Below, piece after piece: positions 53,362 through 63,581 of a DNA stretch of 64,000 nt. Position numbers and translations under genes: made by a program. The stretch covers positions 2,625,231 through 2,689,230 of the forward strand of contig NZ_CP037422.1 of assembly GCF_007748175.1 (NCBI RefSeq), read 5' to 3'. The stretch is from Gimesia aquarii (GTDB lineage Bacteria; Planctomycetota; Planctomycetia; Planctomycetales; Planctomycetaceae). Under the pieces are notes generated by a model, which worked only from the letters and a program-made list of their open reading frames with translations, was not told the origin of the DNA and searched no databases. Positions within the stretch are counted from its first letter, which is position 1. Every line of letters begins with the position of its first letter.

Positions 53362-54471
53362 ATGTCTACGCGTGTTGTATTGGCGATGAGTGGCGGGGTC
53401 GATAGTTCCGCAGCCGCCCATTTATTACTGGAGCAGGGTTACGAAGTGATCGGGCTGTTCATGCGGTCGGGTGCGACAGAAGAAACAGTCTGCGCAACGG
53501 ACGATAAAAATACATTGCCCATACTCAATTCCAAATCTCACAAGCAAGGTTGCTGCTCGGCCAGTGATGCCGCTGATGCCCGCCGTGTCGCTGATATGCT
53601 GGACATCCCCTTTCATGCACTCAACTTTAAAGACGCCTTCGGACGTATCAAAGACTACTTCGCCGATGAATATCTTGCCGGTCGCACACCCAACCCTTGT
53701 GTCATGTGTAACAACTGGCTGAAGTTCGGCAAGCTCTGGGAGTTCGCAGAACAAGTCGGCGCTTCCTATATCTCAACCGGTCACTATGCACAATTGAATT
53801 CTGTTCCCGGAGAAAGTCAGCCGGCACTGGTACGCGGTCTTGATCGATCAAAGGATCAGTCCTACGTTCTCTTTGGTATCAATCGCGGTTTGCTCGATAA
53901 AATCATGTTCCCAGTGGGAGGATTCGTCAAACCGGAAATTCGCGAACTGGCGGGAGAAGCCGGCTTGCGAACAGCTAACAAACCAGATAGCCAGGAGATC
54001 TGTTTTATACCCGACAATGATTATTTTGGCTTTCTCAATCGCTATCGTGGTGAGCAGGAAACCGCTGGTGAAATGGTTGATACTCAGGGTAACGTCGTCG
54101 GCCACCACAATGGTTTCGAAAATTATACCATCGGCCAGCGCAAACGGCTGGGTGTTGCCTTTGGAACACCTCGGTTTGTCATCAAAATTGAACCAGAATC
54201 AAAGCGCGTGGTAATCGGAACGCGCGAGGATCTGGCTCGAAAAACGTTAGAAGCCAATCGTAGCAACTGGCTAATTGACAGTCCCGGTTCTGAAATACGC
54301 TGTCAGGCTCAAATCAGGTATCAGCACAAGGAAGCAGACTGCACCGTTGAAATTCTAGACGAAGATCGCTTCCGTGTTTCGTTTGATAATCCGGAATATG
54401 GTGTTGCACCAGGTCAAGCGGTGGTACTTTATGATCAGGACCGAGTGCTTGGCGGCGGCTGGATCATGTAA
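53362..54471 (+). CDS. mnmA: tRNA 2-thiouridylase MnmA
   Basis: A 369-residue protein. PP-loop ATP site: AMSGGVDSSAAAHLL. The first catalytic cysteine lies in NPCVMCNNWLKFG (about residue 113), the second in SQEICFIPDNDYF (about 212). STGHYAQL and KDQSYVLFGI are also present. A beta-barrel C-terminal part follows (YTIGQRKRLGVAFG, FDNPEYGVAPGQAVVLY). The enzyme adds sulfur to U34 of tRNA-Lys, -Glu and -Gln using a persulfide relay. An insertion at residues about 40-60 (CATDDKNTLPILNSKSHKQG) is longer than in E. coli MnmA. The stop converges with the RND gene at a distance of eight bases. Confidence 0.94.
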   Translation: MSTRVVLAMSGGVDSSAAAHLLLEQGYEVIGLFMRSGATEETVCATDDKNTLPILNSKSHKQGCCSASDAADARRVADMLDIPFHALNFKDAFGRIKDYFADEYLAGRTPNPCVMCNNWLKFGKLWEFAEQVGASYISTGHYAQLNSVPGESQPALVRGLDRSKDQSYVLFGINRGLLDKIMFPVGGFVKPEIRELAGEAGLRTANKPDSQEICFIPDNDYFGFLNRYRGEQETAGEMVDTQGNVVGHHNGFENYTIGQRKRLGVAFGTPRFVIKIEPESKRVVIGTREDLARKTLEANRSNWLIDSPGSEIRCQAQIRYQHKEADCTVEILDEDRFRVSFDNPEYGVAPGQAVVLYDQDRVLGGGWIM

Positions 54472-54479
54472 GCACCTAA

Positions 54480-57452
54480 TCAGGCGGCGGCTTCCATTTC
54501 GTTGCGGTTTCGCCGCTTCTTACCATGCTTGTTTTGCCTGTCATCTCCACTATTGACACTTACCGAATCTGTCTCTTGTTCGCGATTAGAAATCCAGGTC
54601 AAGAGAGCTGGTAAGGTGACAAGGGAAACGAACAGGCAACAAGCAACACCAATCACCAGCACCAGACCAACACTATAGAGCCCCCGATGCGTTGCGATCA
54701 TCATACTTCCAAAACCGATCATGGAAGTAAGCGAGGTCAAAACGATGGCATTAATGGTACTCGGAGATGTTTTATAGGCGCCTTTTTTCATCCGATAATC
54801 ATGAACGACATGCACGCCGTCATCGACGCCAATTCCTAAAATCAAGGGCAACACAATTAAATTTGCTGGATTAAGATTGATCGACATCATTGCCAGAATT
54901 CCAAACATGACAATACCACCAATGACGGGAGGCAGCATTGTCAAAAAAACGTCATAAAGACTTTGTCGATCTAAAACAAACGCGACTCCGATGCACATCA
55001 CCAGAAACATGCCTATCGCAGCTTCAATACTGATGGGCGTTCCTCGATTGAAGAGAATAAACCAGGTGCAAGTTGCAAGAACCAACGCAGGAATCATCGA
55101 CATGGCAGCGTGTCGACGGCTTAAATAGTCGAACAATAAAACGATGCAAATAATAGCCAGAGCATAAACGGAAGCTGTTTTGTAACTGACTTTGATCTGT
55201 TGCGAAGCCTCATAATTTTGTAATGGCGTTCCAGTGACATCGGGGTCAACGGAGCGAACCTCTTTTACAAATTCTTCCAGAGGACCAATCTCCCAGATAT
55301 GATCGCGGGGATAGACTTGAATCAACCATTTCCCCTCTGCACTCACAAAGCGAGAAGTCAAAGACCGAGGAAGATCTGAAAAACGAACAGGAGCCGGGTC
55401 GGAAGCTCCACGTAATGCTTTAAATTGACCTAACAGAGAAGCCGTTGTGCGATATTGAAATTCATCAAGAAACCGTGATTGCTGAGACAGTGTCATCGAC
55501 TCAAATCGATTCAGAAATTGATCGAGCACACGTGCCGTCGCCTGAGCTTTCGGGTGGTTATAGCGAGATAAGAGCACATAGAACTGTTCCAGTTTTCGTC
55601 CAATAATGAGAGGATTCAATCTGTTAACATAGGGAACAGTATCGGGCAATTGCTCTAACTGAGCCCGAAACGATTGAACGAGCAGATTTGTCTCACGTGG
55701 CGAATGAGCGGGAACGCGCGAAGCCAGCTCTTCAACATGATGTACGGTAGGCAATGCTTCAAACTTCCTGCGGAGCGCATGGGCTTCGTCGACGCTATCT
55801 GCCACCGAAACCGCGAACAAAAGAGAATTTTGAGCATCATTAAAAATGCGTTTTTGAACTTCCACCGATTCCAGACCGGAAGCTTGCAAGTTTAGCAGGT
55901 TATAATCATAAACCACACGAGACTTCCAACCGTCGTCTGTTTTTTGCAGCATCTGAACCGCACAGAAAGCAACCACACCCAAAGAGCACAAAGCCACACT
56001 CCGTGGAAATCGGATGATAATTTTCTGTAACCATTTCCCCTGAAATGGAGTTGGCATCTGCTTGACTTCGATATTCCGATCAGCCCGTGATAACAGTGCA
56101 GGCAAAACGATGAATGTCGCAACTGCACAGAGTAGAATTCCACCACCGGCGATGAATCCTAACTCGGCAATTCCCAGAAAAGGTGTCAACCCAGCACAGT
56201 AAAAGGCCAACGCTGTCGTCAATGCCGCTGTGACAATGCCGGTTCCTACGGTACCCGATGTCTTAATGAGTGCCGGTTCCAGACTTTCGCCATGATGACG
56301 CAGTTCAATGTACCGAGCCAGGTAATGTATTCCAAAATCGATTCCGAGCCCGATCAGAATCACAGCGAAAGAAACCGAAAGAATATTTAAGTGACCAATG
56401 GTTAACGTCGTATATCCAAACGCCCACGCCATGCCTGCCGACAGCATGATCAACGCTAGGATGGGATGTCTAAAACCTCGAAACCCGATAAATAGCAAGA
56501 GACCCACGCCGAGACAGGAGATGATTGATGCATTAATCATATCCGACTGTGATTTGCGCATCTCATCGTTCTCAAGTACCGGAATTCCAGTCAGGCTTAT
56601 CTTTGCCTCCGGGTTTTCGGCAGCGACTTCTCCTATGATACTGCGCATTTTTTCAATCGCATTGGTCGCACCATCAAACCCGTTTTCCTGATGAACGGGG
56701 AATACTTTGAGAAATCCCATCGTCCCACTTTGGTTCAATAGATAGATCACTTCTCGTGATCGCTCTCGCATTCGTTCATTCACGGGAACAATTGAAGGCC
56801 AGGGAGACTGAAAATCACTCTGATTCGCCAGATAACGCGACATGCTGTTCGATAGAATCGCAGCGTGGTTGAAGAGAGGCTCCAGATGTTGCTCGCGTTC
56901 TACCCCACGATAGCTCGTGGATCGCGACTGAATCTGATATCGTAGCCGATCATAAAGCAAATCAACCTGTGTTAGATCCCAACGTCCACCACGGTAGATC
57001 GGACCGTATTCATCTAACCGATCTAATCCCGTCTGTAACTGCTGGGGTGTCAAATATTGCAATCCCTTCGACGGAAGATCCCCAGGATCAATTTGATACA
57101 ACGGATTTTCAAACAACTCTGGATGTTGTTCAATCCGCTTTCCCAGAACGCGTAATACATACTTAATCGCTTCGGGAGTATCCGACTCTACGACGCACAC
57201 AAGATCAGAAGAACTACCAAAACTCTCTGTATAATTGATCCATTTTTTATGAAAGGCGGCTGTAGGATCAATTAGATCAGCACGATCTGTTTTGAATTCC
57301 AAACGGAAGACCGTTAGTAACACACAACCAATGGAAATGATGAGCGCAAATGCCAGACTAAACTTAGAGTGAGTGACCACAAACTGGGTCATCGCGCATA
57401 ACGTCTCGCCGAGGAATGAGCGTTCCTGATTGTCTGGAGAGAGATTGTCCAC
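54480..57452 (-). CDS. MMPL/RND-family exporter, HpnN-like
   Basis: A 990-residue membrane protein with the RND duplication: helix 1 near residues 30-50, a large periplasmic domain (about 55-300), five helices, a second amphipathic start (about 470), a second periplasmic domain and five more helices. The characteristic motifs in helix 4 of each half are GIGIDFGIHYLARYIE and GIGVDDGVHVVHDYRM. The front FKTDRADLIDPTAAFHKKW resembles HpnN-type proteins, which move hopanoids between membranes. No hopanoid gene is adjacent, so lipid export is an inference. The C-terminal tail is basic (KHGKKRRNRNEMEAAA). Confidence 0.8.
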   Translation of the reverse strand: MDNLSPDNQERSFLGETLCAMTQFVVTHSKFSLAFALIISIGCVLLTVFRLEFKTDRADLIDPTAAFHKKWINYTESFGSSSDLVCVVESDTPEAIKYVLRVLGKRIEQHPELFENPLYQIDPGDLPSKGLQYLTPQQLQTGLDRLDEYGPIYRGGRWDLTQVDLLYDRLRYQIQSRSTSYRGVEREQHLEPLFNHAAILSNSMSRYLANQSDFQSPWPSIVPVNERMRERSREVIYLLNQSGTMGFLKVFPVHQENGFDGATNAIEKMRSIIGEVAAENPEAKISLTGIPVLENDEMRKSQSDMINASIISCLGVGLLLFIGFRGFRHPILALIMLSAGMAWAFGYTTLTIGHLNILSVSFAVILIGLGIDFGIHYLARYIELRHHGESLEPALIKTSGTVGTGIVTAALTTALAFYCAGLTPFLGIAELGFIAGGGILLCAVATFIVLPALLSRADRNIEVKQMPTPFQGKWLQKIIIRFPRSVALCSLGVVAFCAVQMLQKTDDGWKSRVVYDYNLLNLQASGLESVEVQKRIFNDAQNSLLFAVSVADSVDEAHALRRKFEALPTVHHVEELASRVPAHSPRETNLLVQSFRAQLEQLPDTVPYVNRLNPLIIGRKLEQFYVLLSRYNHPKAQATARVLDQFLNRFESMTLSQQSRFLDEFQYRTTASLLGQFKALRGASDPAPVRFSDLPRSLTSRFVSAEGKWLIQVYPRDHIWEIGPLEEFVKEVRSVDPDVTGTPLQNYEASQQIKVSYKTASVYALAIICIVLLFDYLSRRHAAMSMIPALVLATCTWFILFNRGTPISIEAAIGMFLVMCIGVAFVLDRQSLYDVFLTMLPPVIGGIVMFGILAMMSINLNPANLIVLPLILGIGVDDGVHVVHDYRMKKGAYKTSPSTINAIVLTSLTSMIGFGSMMIATHRGLYSVGLVLVIGVACCLFVSLVTLPALLTWISNREQETDSVSVNSGDDRQNKHGKKRRNRNEMEAAA

Positions 57453-58063
57453 AGAACAACTTCCATGTTGCTACTTAATTGGTCTCTCATTCGATCTTAA
57501 CAACCGGGCAGGAGTGAAGGGATCGAGCAAATGAGATGATTACTGTATTATGAAACGACAGATCTTATAGCAATATCCATATTGCCAGCAACAGGAATCT
57601 TATCTGTATTGAAGATGTAAGTCTATTAAAACTAAATCTTTAATACACGTCAGATAAATCCAGATGATGTCATTTCGTGAATACGGTGTTATCGAGGAGG
57701 AATCTCCGAAAAAGAAGGAATTACTTTGCCCGATAACAGGGATTTCATCGGCAATTTCGCATTCCAGAGATCAGCTTTCTCTCGTAATCCACACAAACCT
57801 GTCTTTATTTTTTCCTCGTTCAGCAAACTCTCAAAAAGATTCAATTCCGCTAACTCTATTGAAAATCAATAATTAAATCCATTTTTGCAAAACTCAGGCA
57901 GCACCTTATCGGCATTTTGCCGAATACGACTTGACCCCTTTTTCAAATTTTCATAAAAACCGTGCCCCATCGCAATGGTTTTGCAGCGAGCCTTAGCTTC
58001 TAAACCTTGCACACTTCACATTACTCTTTCAAATACCCCTCTCAAAGACTCTCTTTGTAGGAC
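57453..58063. other. Long intergenic region between divergent genes
   Basis: About 610 bases. It carries the promoter at 57931-57959 for the surface protein and a small hairpin (CGGCA/TGCCG, 57910-57922) just above it. A 70-codon plus-strand frame at 57664 has no convincing ribosome-binding site and was left out. Confidence 0.4.
57931..57959 (+). promoter_or_regulatory. Promoter of the surface-protein gene
   Basis: TTGACC, 17 bases, TAAAAA, about 105 bases before the ATG. The -35 matches five of six. A CGGCA-TTT-TGCCG inverted repeat lies eight bases upstream of the -35, where an activator might bind. Confidence 0.45.
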
Positions 58064-59209
58064 ATGCTCATGTTAAAATGCGTCATTCGTTCAATTCCCG
58101 TAGTGGGGATTACTTTGTTCTCGTTGGCTGCTGGTACTGCCCAGGCTCAGTGGCGGCCCTTTGACAACTGTAATACCTGTGCACCACCACCCGTAATTCA
58201 AAACTGCTGTCCACAGCCAGTGGTACAGTGTCCGATTCCGGTAACTCAAACAACTTATCGACAGGTACCGGTAACGGAATACCGACCTGTCAATCAGACA
58301 GTGATGAGGCCGGTTACGGAAACCAAATATGTTGATCAGCAGGTGACTGAGTACCGGCAGGTACTTGAGCCCAGAACCGTTGATGTGCCATACACGTCAT
58401 ATCAGAATGTGACGGAGTGTCGGCAGGTTCAAAGAGACATGGGTCGCTGGGTAGCACAACGTCATTGCATCCCACGTGTGTCTCCTTGTGACTACGATAA
58501 CCGTCCCACTCTGCTGGGATGGATGAATCGAACCGGTTACTCGATGAGAATGGCATTCACGCCACAATATCGCACTACCAGACACTACGTTCCCAACGTT
58601 GTGACACAAAACGTGCCTGTCACACGTCAGGTTGCCGTACATCAAACTCGGAAGGTGACATACAACGTCGCTAAAATGGTTCCTTATACAACGACTCGCA
58701 AAGTTGCGGTTAACTCCACACGATATGTGAAGACAACAGTCACTGCCATGAAGCCGGTCACTGTAATGCGGACGATTCCCACCACCCGTACTGCTTATGT
58801 CTATCCATCTAATGGTGGATTTGGTGGAACAGCCACAGCCTTACTTCCCACGCCTGAACCTTATACTTCAGCGGGAGCCCCGGAGCCAATTCGTCAACGA
58901 TCTGCATTAAACAAAAAGAAAGATGACACGTTTGATGCAAACGGCGACCAATACAAACGAGATCCTGCTTCTGATCCACGGAGATCCAGCTTAGATGATG
59001 ATCCTGCATTCCGACGTTCGTCTTATCAGGAATCAACCGAGTCGGCATTCCCCCCCACACGCCGAGCCGGTTATAAGCCGAAGTCTTCAGGAAACTCACT
59101 ACCTTCAATCGTTCGTGCCAGTGGCTGGACTCGTCGTGTTCCACGCTCTGAGCAATCAGCTCCCGCTAGATCCAACAGTGATTTTTCGGTAGCTCAGCGA
59201 ACACCATAA
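58064..59209 (+). CDS. Secreted Tyr/Thr/Val-rich surface protein
   Basis: A 381-residue protein; the second Met (58070) is equally possible with GTAGGA before it. Signal peptide: VGITLFSLAAGTAQA. The mature chain begins Cys/Pro-rich (CNTCAPPPVIQNCCPQPVV), then carries degenerate short repeats of about 12 residues with the theme 'VTEYRPV' and 'YTTTRKVAV' (residues about 65-250). Such Tyr-Thr-Val-rich segments are known from planctomycete surface proteins. The last 120 residues are polar and probably disordered (DEDPRRSSLDDDPAFRRSS-like). Basic and cysteine-containing, it may be cross-linked in the cell wall. It is monocistronic with its own promoter and terminator. Confidence 0.7.
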   Translation: MLMLKCVIRSIPVVGITLFSLAAGTAQAQWRPFDNCNTCAPPPVIQNCCPQPVVQCPIPVTQTTYRQVPVTEYRPVNQTVMRPVTETKYVDQQVTEYRQVLEPRTVDVPYTSYQNVTECRQVQRDMGRWVAQRHCIPRVSPCDYDNRPTLLGWMNRTGYSMRMAFTPQYRTTRHYVPNVVTQNVPVTRQVAVHQTRKVTYNVAKMVPYTTTRKVAVNSTRYVKTTVTAMKPVTVMRTIPTTRTAYVYPSNGGFGGTATALLPTPEPYTSAGAPEPIRQRSALNKKKDDTFDANGDQYKRDPASDPRRSSLDDDPAFRRSSYQESTESAFPPTRRAGYKPKSSGNSLPSIVRASGWTRRVPRSEQSAPARSNSDFSVAQRTP

Positions 59210-59250
59210 TTCAAAGTTTGAAAACATGAGCACTTTGAAGTGCATGGGCT

Positions 59251-59285
59251 CACTCGTCGGATCTCAATCCGACGAGTGTTTTTTT
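59251..59285 (+). terminator. Intrinsic terminator of the surface-protein gene
   Basis: CACTCGTCGGAT pairs with ATCCGACGAGTG (12 bp perfect), four-base loop, then seven T. Located about 40 bases after the stop and about 50 bases before the end of convergent glnS. Confidence 0.9.
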
Positions 59286-59335
59286 ATGCGCTCTTCAGGA
59301 TTGACTATTAATAGCTCAGAATCCCTATGTTTTTC

Positions 59336-61048
59336 TCACTTCTTTTTGGGTTGGTTCTGAAGCTGCTTTTCGACCTTGGCCCAGGCATCCCGCAATGTCA
59401 CAGTTCGATTGAATACAGGCTTCTCAGGTGAGGAATCGTGACAATCCACACAAAAGTATCCCAGACGTTCGAACTGAAAGCGGCTGCCCGGCTCGGCCTC
59501 TCTCAGGCTCGGCTCCAGCTTGCAACCCGTTAAAACCTGCAACGAATCTGGGTTGAGATTCGTTTTATAATCAACTCCTTCGGGCAAATCTTCAGGATCG
59601 GGAGTCTTGAAAAGGTGATCGTAGAGTCGGACTTCCGCATCGACGGCATGTGATTCCGAAACCCAGTGAATTGTTGCCTTGACTTTTCGACCATCGGGGG
59701 CATTTCCCCCCTTCGTCTCAGGATCGTAAGTACAACGCAATTCGACCACTTCACCTGAATCATCCTTGATCACATCGACACAGGTCACAAAATACGCATA
59801 ACGTAATCGAACCTCTTTGCCGGGAGAAAGTCGGAAGAACTTCTTTGGTGGATCTTCCATAAAATCTTCTTTCTCGATGTAAATGACTTTTGAGAAAGGT
59901 ACTTTACGGGTGCCCGCAGATTCGTCGTTGGGATTGTTTATCGCATCTAGTTCTTCGGTCGTATCCTCGGGATAATTATCGATCACCACACGTAAAGGAT
60001 TTAATACCCCCATCACCCGCGGAGCAACCTGATTCAAGTGTTCGCGTATGGCATTTTCCAGTACGACCTTATCCGTCATGGAATTAAATTTCGTCACCCC
60101 AATGGTCTTACAAAATTCACGTATTGATTCTGGTGTCACGCCCCGGCGTCGCATTCCACAGATCGTCGGCATGCGTGGATCATCCCAGCCAGAAACGTAG
60201 TTACCCTGGACCAGTTCCAATAGTTTCCGTTTACTCATGACAGTGTAAGTCATGTTTAAGCGTGCAAACTCAATTTGCTGAGGATGAAAAATTTCCAGCT
60301 CATCCAGAATCCAGTCATAAAGTGGCCGATGGTCTTCAAATTCGAGTGTGCAAATGGAATGAGTGATCTTTTCGATCGAGTCTGAAATACAGTGCGTGTA
60401 GTCATACATTGGATAGATACACCATTTGTCTCCCGTGCGATGATGATGTACGTGTCGCACACGATAGATCACAGGATCGCGCATATGGAAGTTTGGTGAA
60501 GCCAGATCGATTTTGGCACGTAAGACAAATTCGCCTTCCTTAAAGTCACCATTTTTCATGCGTTCAAAGAGTTCCAGGTTTTCTTCGACCGACCGGGAAC
60601 GACCCGGACTTGGTTTACCTGGTTCGGTTGCAGTTCCTCGATATTCGCGCATTTTATCTGCTGGCAAATCGCAGGCGTACGCTTTTCCTTTTTTGATCAG
60701 TGCAATCGCGAATTCATAAAGCTGATCGAAATAGTCAGAAGCAAAATACTCACGATCCGCCCAGTCAAACCCCAGCCAGCGAACATCTTCTTTGATCGAA
60801 TCGACGTATTCCACGTCCTCTTTTTCAGGATTGGTATCATCGAATCGCAGATTGCAAAGGCCACCTGGATTCTCACCGGCAATACCAAAATTGATACAGA
60901 TTGATTTGGCATGCCCGATATGCAGATAACCATTCGGCTCAGGCGGAAAACGTGTATGCACACGCCCCTCATGTTTGCCTGATTGATTATCTTCCTCGAT
61001 AATTGTCCGAATAAAATCGGTTGGTGTTTTTTCTTCGGGAGTCGACAT
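59336..61048 (-). CDS. glnS: Glutaminyl-tRNA synthetase
   Basis: A 570-residue class I synthetase. HIGH motif: [14 protein letters not shown] (about residue 37). The KMSKS equivalent is [10 protein letters not shown] (about 270). Family-specific blocks are [32 protein letters not shown] and [21 protein letters not shown]. Two anticodon-binding beta-barrels form the C-terminal half ([38 protein letters not shown]). It charges tRNA-Gln directly. GlnRS is of eukaryotic origin in bacteria and is not universal; its presence implies direct glutaminylation here. It lies about 60 bases downstream of gltX on the same strand. Confidence 0.96.
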   Translation of the reverse strand: MSTPEEKTPTDFIRTIIEEDNQSGKHEGRVHTRFPPEPNGYLHIGHAKSICINFGIAGENPGGLCNLRFDDTNPEKEDVEYVDSIKEDVRWLGFDWADREYFASDYFDQLYEFAIALIKKGKAYACDLPADKMREYRGTATEPGKPSPGRSRSVEENLELFERMKNGDFKEGEFVLRAKIDLASPNFHMRDPVIYRVRHVHHHRTGDKWCIYPMYDYTHCISDSIEKITHSICTLEFEDHRPLYDWILDELEIFHPQQIEFARLNMTYTVMSKRKLLELVQGNYVSGWDDPRMPTICGMRRRGVTPESIREFCKTIGVTKFNSMTDKVVLENAIREHLNQVAPRVMGVLNPLRVVIDNYPEDTTEELDAINNPNDESAGTRKVPFSKVIYIEKEDFMEDPPKKFFRLSPGKEVRLRYAYFVTCVDVIKDDSGEVVELRCTYDPETKGGNAPDGRKVKATIHWVSESHAVDAEVRLYDHLFKTPDPEDLPEGVDYKTNLNPDSLQVLTGCKLEPSLREAEPGSRFQFERLGYFCVDCHDSSPEKPVFNRTVTLRDAWAKVEKQLQNQPKKK

Positions 61049-61110
61049 CCCCTACTCCTTAAATGATTTCATCAATCACAGGACCAGCCTGTCTCGATTC
61101 TACTGCTTAA

Positions 61111-62670
61111 TTACTCACTCTGACTGAGAGAAATCGCACGATCAATTCGCTGAATGCAACTCTCTTTCCCTAGAATTGCCAGACAATCAAACATGCCGAT
61201 TCCCGTCCCTTTTCCACTGACGGCCACACGTAACGCATGAATAATCTGCCCCATACCAACCCCTTCCTGTTCCACGAAGTCGTGCAACAGTTGGTCTAAT
61301 GCCTCCGCATTAAAGTCGCTGGCCTGGGCTAACTTTTCTTTCAGTTTTTCTAACAGAGTAACTGCTTCTGCTGATTTTTTAATTCGTTTTTTGAACGCTT
61401 TTGCATCATACACCAGTTGATCGTCGGCAACAAAAAATTCATCGAAGTCCAGAATGTCACTGGCGATTTTCAAACGATCTTCCATCCCGATAATCACCTG
61501 GCTGATCCTTTGTTTGGTTTCGGGAGCACTCGCGTCTTGAACCAAACCTGCTTTTTCCAGAAAAGGACTGCAGCGCTCTACTTTTTCATCCATGGATAAT
61601 TGATTCATCCAATGTGATTGAAAACTGAGCAGTTTGTCCGGATCAAGGCCTGCAGCAGATTTGACAATGCGATCGAGGGTAAAGTTCTCGATAATCGTGT
61701 CCATCGACATAATTTCGGTCTTATCGTCTAAAGACCAGCCCAATCGGGAGAGCGCATTTAAGATTGCTTCGGGAAGATAGCCAATCTTCTCATAATATTC
61801 GACCATCACAGGATCAAGGCCTCCGGCATTTTCCAGACCAATCCGTGGAAAGACAGCTTCTGCTTTATCAAACATCTTTTTGAACTGGGGACTCTTACGA
61901 TATTTATCGAGCTTTCGTTTACTCAGTTTTTCTTTTCCACCGGGTGCTGCCACAAACGGAATATGAGCAAACTGTGGCAATTCATAACCCAATGCCTGGA
62001 AAATCAAAACCTGCACTGGTGTGTTTGAAAGATGTTCTTCCGCACGAATCACATGTGTGATCTTCATTTGCGCGTCGTCAATCACACTCGCCAGATTATA
62101 AAGAGGCGTCCCATTGGCCCGCATAATGACGGGATCGATCATCAGATTAGTATCAAATTCCACATACCCACGAACGGCATCTTCGATTTGTACTTTTTGA
62201 TCGTGGGGAACCATCAGTCTCACGACAAAGGGTCGTTCTTCTGCAACATATTGATCTAGTTCATTCTGTGACAACTTCAATGAGGGTCTTTGTCGCATGA
62301 ATCCGAGTTTTTCATCCCGATCTAATGGGATCTCTCCAGTCGGAACATAACACCGATAGGCTTTGCCTTCCGTCAATAGTTGATCGACGGCGGACCGATA
62401 AAGGTCATTTCGCTCGGACTGAAAGTAAGGACCGTTGTCGCCTCCCACTTCGGGTCCTTCATCCCAATTCAGTCCCAACCATTTAAATGCTTGTAGAATG
62501 GGATCGAGCGCTTCCGACAGATTGCGTTCCTGATCAGTGTCGTCGATGCGAAGAATAAATTGCCCACCGTTGTGCCGTGCCCAGAGCCAGTTAAATAAAG
62601 CAGTCCGCATACCTCCAATATGCATGTAGCCTGTTGGACTAGGGGCAAAACGGGTTCGAACGGTACTCAT
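61111..62670 (-). CDS. gltX: Glutamyl-tRNA synthetase
   Basis: A 519-residue class I synthetase started at ATG 62670 (MSTVRTRFAPSPTGYMHIGG); an upstream ATG at 62703 adds 11 unsupported residues. The HIGH equivalent is HIGG. KMSKS equivalent: EKLSKRKLDKYRK (about residue 250). Other marks: RIDDTDQERN, RANGTPLYNLASVIDDAQM, THVIRAEEHLSNTPVQ. The C-terminal helical anticodon domain is complete (VSGKGTGIGMFDCLAILGKE). It charges tRNA-Glu. Whether it also misacylates tRNA-Gln cannot be told from sequence by eye. It precedes glnS on the same strand. Confidence 0.95.
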   Translation of the reverse strand: MSTVRTRFAPSPTGYMHIGGMRTALFNWLWARHNGGQFILRIDDTDQERNLSEALDPILQAFKWLGLNWDEGPEVGGDNGPYFQSERNDLYRSAVDQLLTEGKAYRCYVPTGEIPLDRDEKLGFMRQRPSLKLSQNELDQYVAEERPFVVRLMVPHDQKVQIEDAVRGYVEFDTNLMIDPVIMRANGTPLYNLASVIDDAQMKITHVIRAEEHLSNTPVQVLIFQALGYELPQFAHIPFVAAPGGKEKLSKRKLDKYRKSPQFKKMFDKAEAVFPRIGLENAGGLDPVMVEYYEKIGYLPEAILNALSRLGWSLDDKTEIMSMDTIIENFTLDRIVKSAAGLDPDKLLSFQSHWMNQLSMDEKVERCSPFLEKAGLVQDASAPETKQRISQVIIGMEDRLKIASDILDFDEFFVADDQLVYDAKAFKKRIKKSAEAVTLLEKLKEKLAQASDFNAEALDQLLHDFVEQEGVGMGQIIHALRVAVSGKGTGIGMFDCLAILGKESCIQRIDRAISLSQSE

Positions 62671-62909
62671 AAAAATGCTCTTATTATTTCTCTTGGCTGC
62701 CAAAAACGAGAGGATTCCTGAAATCTCAAACGTACGATACTAGAAAGTTTCGCACGGTAATCAGGATCGGGACGACCGATCATAAAAGACCTTCGAGCGT
62801 TCGACAAGTATCTTTAAGGATTCAACTTAGCGCAATACTGCGTTTTCCGCAAATTCTCTCTCAACGTACCGGTCTTGACGCTCCTCTTGATGCGACCTAG
62901 CATTTCCTT

Positions 62910-63575
62910 ATGAAACGTTTTTTACTACTTCTCTTTGTACTACTGCTCCTGCTGGGAGGAGTCACAGGAGGCCTTTATTGGTCTTCTGCTCAGGTTCCTG
63001 AATTTTATCAGGCAGCACTTCAGGCCGAATCGAAACCGGAAGTCCGGCAGCAAAAAGCCAAACAGTTCGTTCAACGTTCGATGCAACTGGTGAATGATGT
63101 ACACAATCATGAACCACAATGGTCACAGGAATTTAGCGAACAACAGATTAATGCATGGCTGGCAGAAGAATTGCATCAAAAATACAACGAGTGGGTACCA
63201 AAAGGAATTTCTGATCCAAGAATCAAGTTTGGAAACGATCAGGTCGAATTGGGATTCCGTTTGTCATTGAAAAAATGGTCGGGCATCATCAGTCTGAAAT
63301 TCAAGCCCTGGTTACTGAAAAAAAATCGCCTTGTTCTTGAGCTGGAAAACGCGCGGGCTGGGTTACTCCCTATTCCAATTGAAGAAGCAATCGCAGATTT
63401 GATCCAGGAAGCACGTAAGGATGGCTGGCATATTGAATGGGGGCAAAATAATGGCAACGACGCGTTAATCGTGAACCTGGATCATGGCAAAAATGAATTG
63501 CCCGACTTGACGGCCTTGGAAGTTCAACCTGGTCTGTTTCGCATTGCCGGAAAAGCAGTTGCTGAAAACCAATAA
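62910..63575 (+). CDS. Membrane-anchored hypothetical protein
   Basis: A 221-residue protein. An N-terminal hydrophobic helix (FLLLLFVLLLLLGGVTGGLYW) anchors it or acts as a signal. The rest is a periplasmic alpha/beta domain: helical first part (KAKQFVQRSMQLVNDV, FSEQQINAWLAEELHQKY), then strands (VELGFRLSLKKWSGIISLKF, NRLVLELENARAGLLPIP). The pattern of an early 'INAWL' helix followed by lipid-binding-like strands resembles LmeA/DUF2993-type envelope proteins, but I cannot confirm the family. It is divergent from gltX and convergent with the phosphoesterase-like gene. Confidence 0.6.
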   Translation: MKRFLLLLFVLLLLLGGVTGGLYWSSAQVPEFYQAALQAESKPEVRQQKAKQFVQRSMQLVNDVHNHEPQWSQEFSEQQINAWLAEELHQKYNEWVPKGISDPRIKFGNDQVELGFRLSLKKWSGIISLKFKPWLLKKNRLVLELENARAGLLPIPIEEAIADLIQEARKDGWHIEWGQNNGNDALIVNLDHGKNELPDLTALEVQPGLFRIAGKAVAENQ

Positions 63576-63581
63576 ACCACA

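Noticed and set aside
57664-57876. 70-codon plus-strand frame in the large intergenic region
   Set aside because: No Shine-Dalgarno before it and no recognisable segment; length is within chance for AT-rich DNA.
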